From NCBI GenBank assembly GCA_002007465.1, contig LNAC01000009.1, positions 5,897,521-5,961,520 on the forward strand: DNA of 64,000 nucleotides. Reading direction: 5' to 3'. This DNA comes from Ailurus styani (taxonomy: Eukaryota; Chordata; Mammalia; Carnivora; Ailuridae). How positions within the stretch are numbered: the first letter of the stretch is position 1; the number at the start of each line of letters is the position of its first letter. Positions 62,244-64,000 of this stretch are shown here, piece after piece. Under the pieces are notes generated by a model that worked only from the letters and a program-made list of their open reading frames with translations, was not told the origin of the DNA and ran no database searches. The position numbers were made by a program, and so were the translations under genes.

Positions 62244-64000
62244 GTAAGTGCGGGCCTGGGCCCAGGCCTCCAATGGCCAGCCTCCCTCCTCAGTGCCTCC
62301 CTGCGGCCTGGGCCGCCACTGCCTGCCCAGCTGGCCGACTGGTGCCCCCTGCTCTGGGCAGGGCAGGGGCCAGAGAGCGCCCCCGACCTGCCCTCCCACC
62401 GTGCTGCTCCGTCTTCTTCCCTGGGCAGCCGGTGGGAGGAGCGAGGCCTATGGGGACAGGCCCCACGGGGGTCTGCGGTGTCCTGCTATCTGCCAGGGGC
62501 CGGGGGTTCACAGGGCTGTGTCGGCCCAAGCCTAGCGGTCTGCGGACGTGCCCGTGGCCTCTGGGCTCGTCCTTGGGTCTCTGGGTCTCCCTGCCTGTGG
62601 GTCTGCCTTGTCTCCGTGGATTTGTGTGTCTGTCTCCAATGTGCTTCTGTCAGTCCTTGTTCTGTGGCTGGTCCAGATCAATGTCTCCTTCCCTGGGTAG
62701 GTGGGTGAGGGTGGGTGCAGCGGAGCCTGGCTCAGCCTCCGGGCTCCCAACCTAGGAGAGCGGAGCCTCTGGAGAGAAAGGGGGTAGAGGTGGAGGGAGA
62801 GGGGGAGCGCTGGCTCTGGGCCCAGCCCCACAGACCACCTGGGTCCCCAGCCCAGACTTGTGCTTACATTGCCCGAGTTCCTCGGCCACGTCCAGGAGAC
62901 CCCAGCCTTGCGCCTCAATCCCCTTCGCTCCCCTACAGAGGTGGTGCGGGTCCTGTTTTCCACTTTCTGAGGGCCCCTGCTCCATGGAGAGCTGTTCAGA
63001 GGCACTAGTCCCCACCCCCCCAGCTCCTGCAGAAGCCAGTGTTTCTCAGGGTCCCCCTGAGGGGCGTCTGCAGCTAAACTCAGGCTCAACGCTCTCTCCT
63101 TTCTCACCAAGATTCAACCACGGCATCTCACAGAAACTTCCGTAGGGCCCAACTTTTCCATTTTACGTGCGGAGAAACTGAGGCTCAGAGAAGCAAAGTG
63201 ACCCCGCCGAGCTTGCACAGCAAGCCGGCCGCCTATTCCGGCGTTTCTTCCGCGGGGTGAAAGATAGGAGGAACGGCCTGCTCCGGGGCTCCAGCTCGGG
63301 CCGGCAGGACCGCGGTGCCAGCTCCGGCCCTGGCCGGGTGGCGGGGGAGGCTCCGGTCCGGGGCCCGGACAAAGCTGGCCAAGGCCAAGGGCCAGAGCCT
63401 TCAGATCGGCCGCGTCGCTGCGGGTGCCTAACTGTGGTCACTCCCACCTCCCACCCCCTCCGCCCGCATGAAGATCGAGGCTTTTTGGTCTTGCTGATCT
63501 CAGTACTCTTCTCCGCGGAGGGGGCGGGGGCCAGATGAGAGCAGGCCCCTTTCTCCGGTCTCAACTTTTTCATCTGAAAAATGAGAGTGACCGGGTAGCC
63601 TTTCCCCATCCAGAGCAATCTCTCAGCGTAGCCGAGCCCGGGCACCCCTTTGTCCCGGGGATGCCGGACGCTCCCTTCCCCCTCCCCCAGCCCGGAGAAG
63701 GGCTCAGAACGGGAAGGGGGAAGGGGTCCCTCTGTTCTCCTAGCTCCCACGCCCTTGGTGGCTTCAGATCCTCGCCAGGGCTCGGAGGATTCCCATTTCC
63801 GGCCTAGCAAACTGAGGTCTACGGTGGAGAAAGGGTTTGCCCCAGGTCTCCCAGCTGCGTACTACGATCGCTTCCACGGTGGGAAGGCGTGCGTTTGTCA
63901 ACACCACCTCGCTTCACCCGTATGCCCACTCTTAAAGAAGTCCAGTCATCACTACCACTTCTCAGATAAACAAACTGAGGACCTGTGTGTGGGGGTGGGG
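62244..64000 (+). other. NR5A1: NR5A1 intron 1 (5' part)
   Basis: GC-rich, CpG-containing intron sequence with no can-SINE. Two MIR-like fragments in reverse orientation sit at about 63150-63235 and 63795-63980 (remnants resembling 'GAGAAACTGAGGCTCAGAGA'). Open frames here on both strands are products of high GC content. Confidence 0.7.

Larger units (their letters stand above)
61600..63600. promoter_or_regulatory. NR5A1: CpG-rich domain over the NR5A1 promoter
   Basis: GC content and CpG frequency rise visibly from about 61600, stay high through exon 1 and into intron 1, and peak again at 63230-63430. This contrasts with the AT-rich introns of NR6A1. I judged it by eye; no CpG ratio was computed. 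Confidence 0.6.

Noticed and set aside
61970..62755. 261-residue open frame across the NR5A1 promoter
   Set aside because: It starts upstream of the transcription start and reads straight through the exon 1 donor into intron; it does not contain the SF-1 N-terminus.
63163..63810. 215-residue open frame on the minus strand
   Set aside because: It is in the CpG-rich first intron of NR5A1, partly overlaps a MIR fragment, and has no recognisable domain.
62244..64000. NR5A1 exon 2 with the start codon
   Set aside because: The expected coding sequence (MDYSYDEDLDELC region) was not found before the end of the window.

Overview
This window is a mammalian nuclear-genome segment. The dominant interspersed repeat is the carnivore tRNA-Lys-derived can-SINE, with about 40 copies. 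Many copies belong to a subfamily whose body reads 'AAGTAGGCAGAGAGGCAGGC', which I associate with mustelids or related caniforms. That points to a caniform carnivore, probably mustelid (inference from repeats, not from a search).

The one protein-coding gene readable across the window is NR6A1 (germ cell nuclear factor, GCNF) on the + strand. The last eight coding exons lie at 14382-47790, all with canonical AG/GT borders and matching phases. They cover the DNA-binding domain, hinge and whole ligand-binding-type domain to the natural stop. The tally gives exactly residues 52-480 of a 480-residue protein; the first coding exons lie upstream of the window. A 3' UTR of about 5.2 kb follows, ending near 52970 after AATAAA at 52945-52950. 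It carries a cluster of let-7 and miR-196 seed matches, several overlapping.

About 9.1 kb of intergenic DNA separates NR6A1 from the promoter and first non-coding exon of its paralogue NR5A1 (steroidogenic factor 1, SF-1), also on +. The promoter shows the E-box/CCAAT/GC-box arrangement known for this gene. Predicted transcription start is near 62095 and the exon 1 donor follows 62243. The NR5A1 coding exons lie beyond the window. Tandem head-to-tail NR6A1-NR5A1 is the known vertebrate arrangement.

Layout: 1-14381 is NR6A1 intron, heavily loaded with SINEs, including an old antisense L1 (about 1490-4590). 14382-34433 holds the DBD, short linker and hinge exons, with large SINE-rich introns and a second antisense L1 (about 27545-30400). 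34434-47790 holds the ligand-binding-domain exons, with a SINE-poor 7.4 kb intron. 47791-52970 is the SINE-free 3' UTR. 52971-62094 is the intergenic region, with MIR/L2 fossils, two can-SINEs, a Tigger-like DNA transposon fossil and GC-rich sequence. 62095-64000 is NR5A1 exon 1 and the start of its intron 1.

There are no CRISPR arrays, prokaryotic systems or recognisable structural RNA genes. The points most worth following are the let-7/miR-196 site cluster, a 12-nt tandem splice acceptor at the DBD exon, the proline-192 codon (the vertebra-number site known from pigs), the NR5A1 promoter layout and the steep drop in SINE density toward NR5A1.
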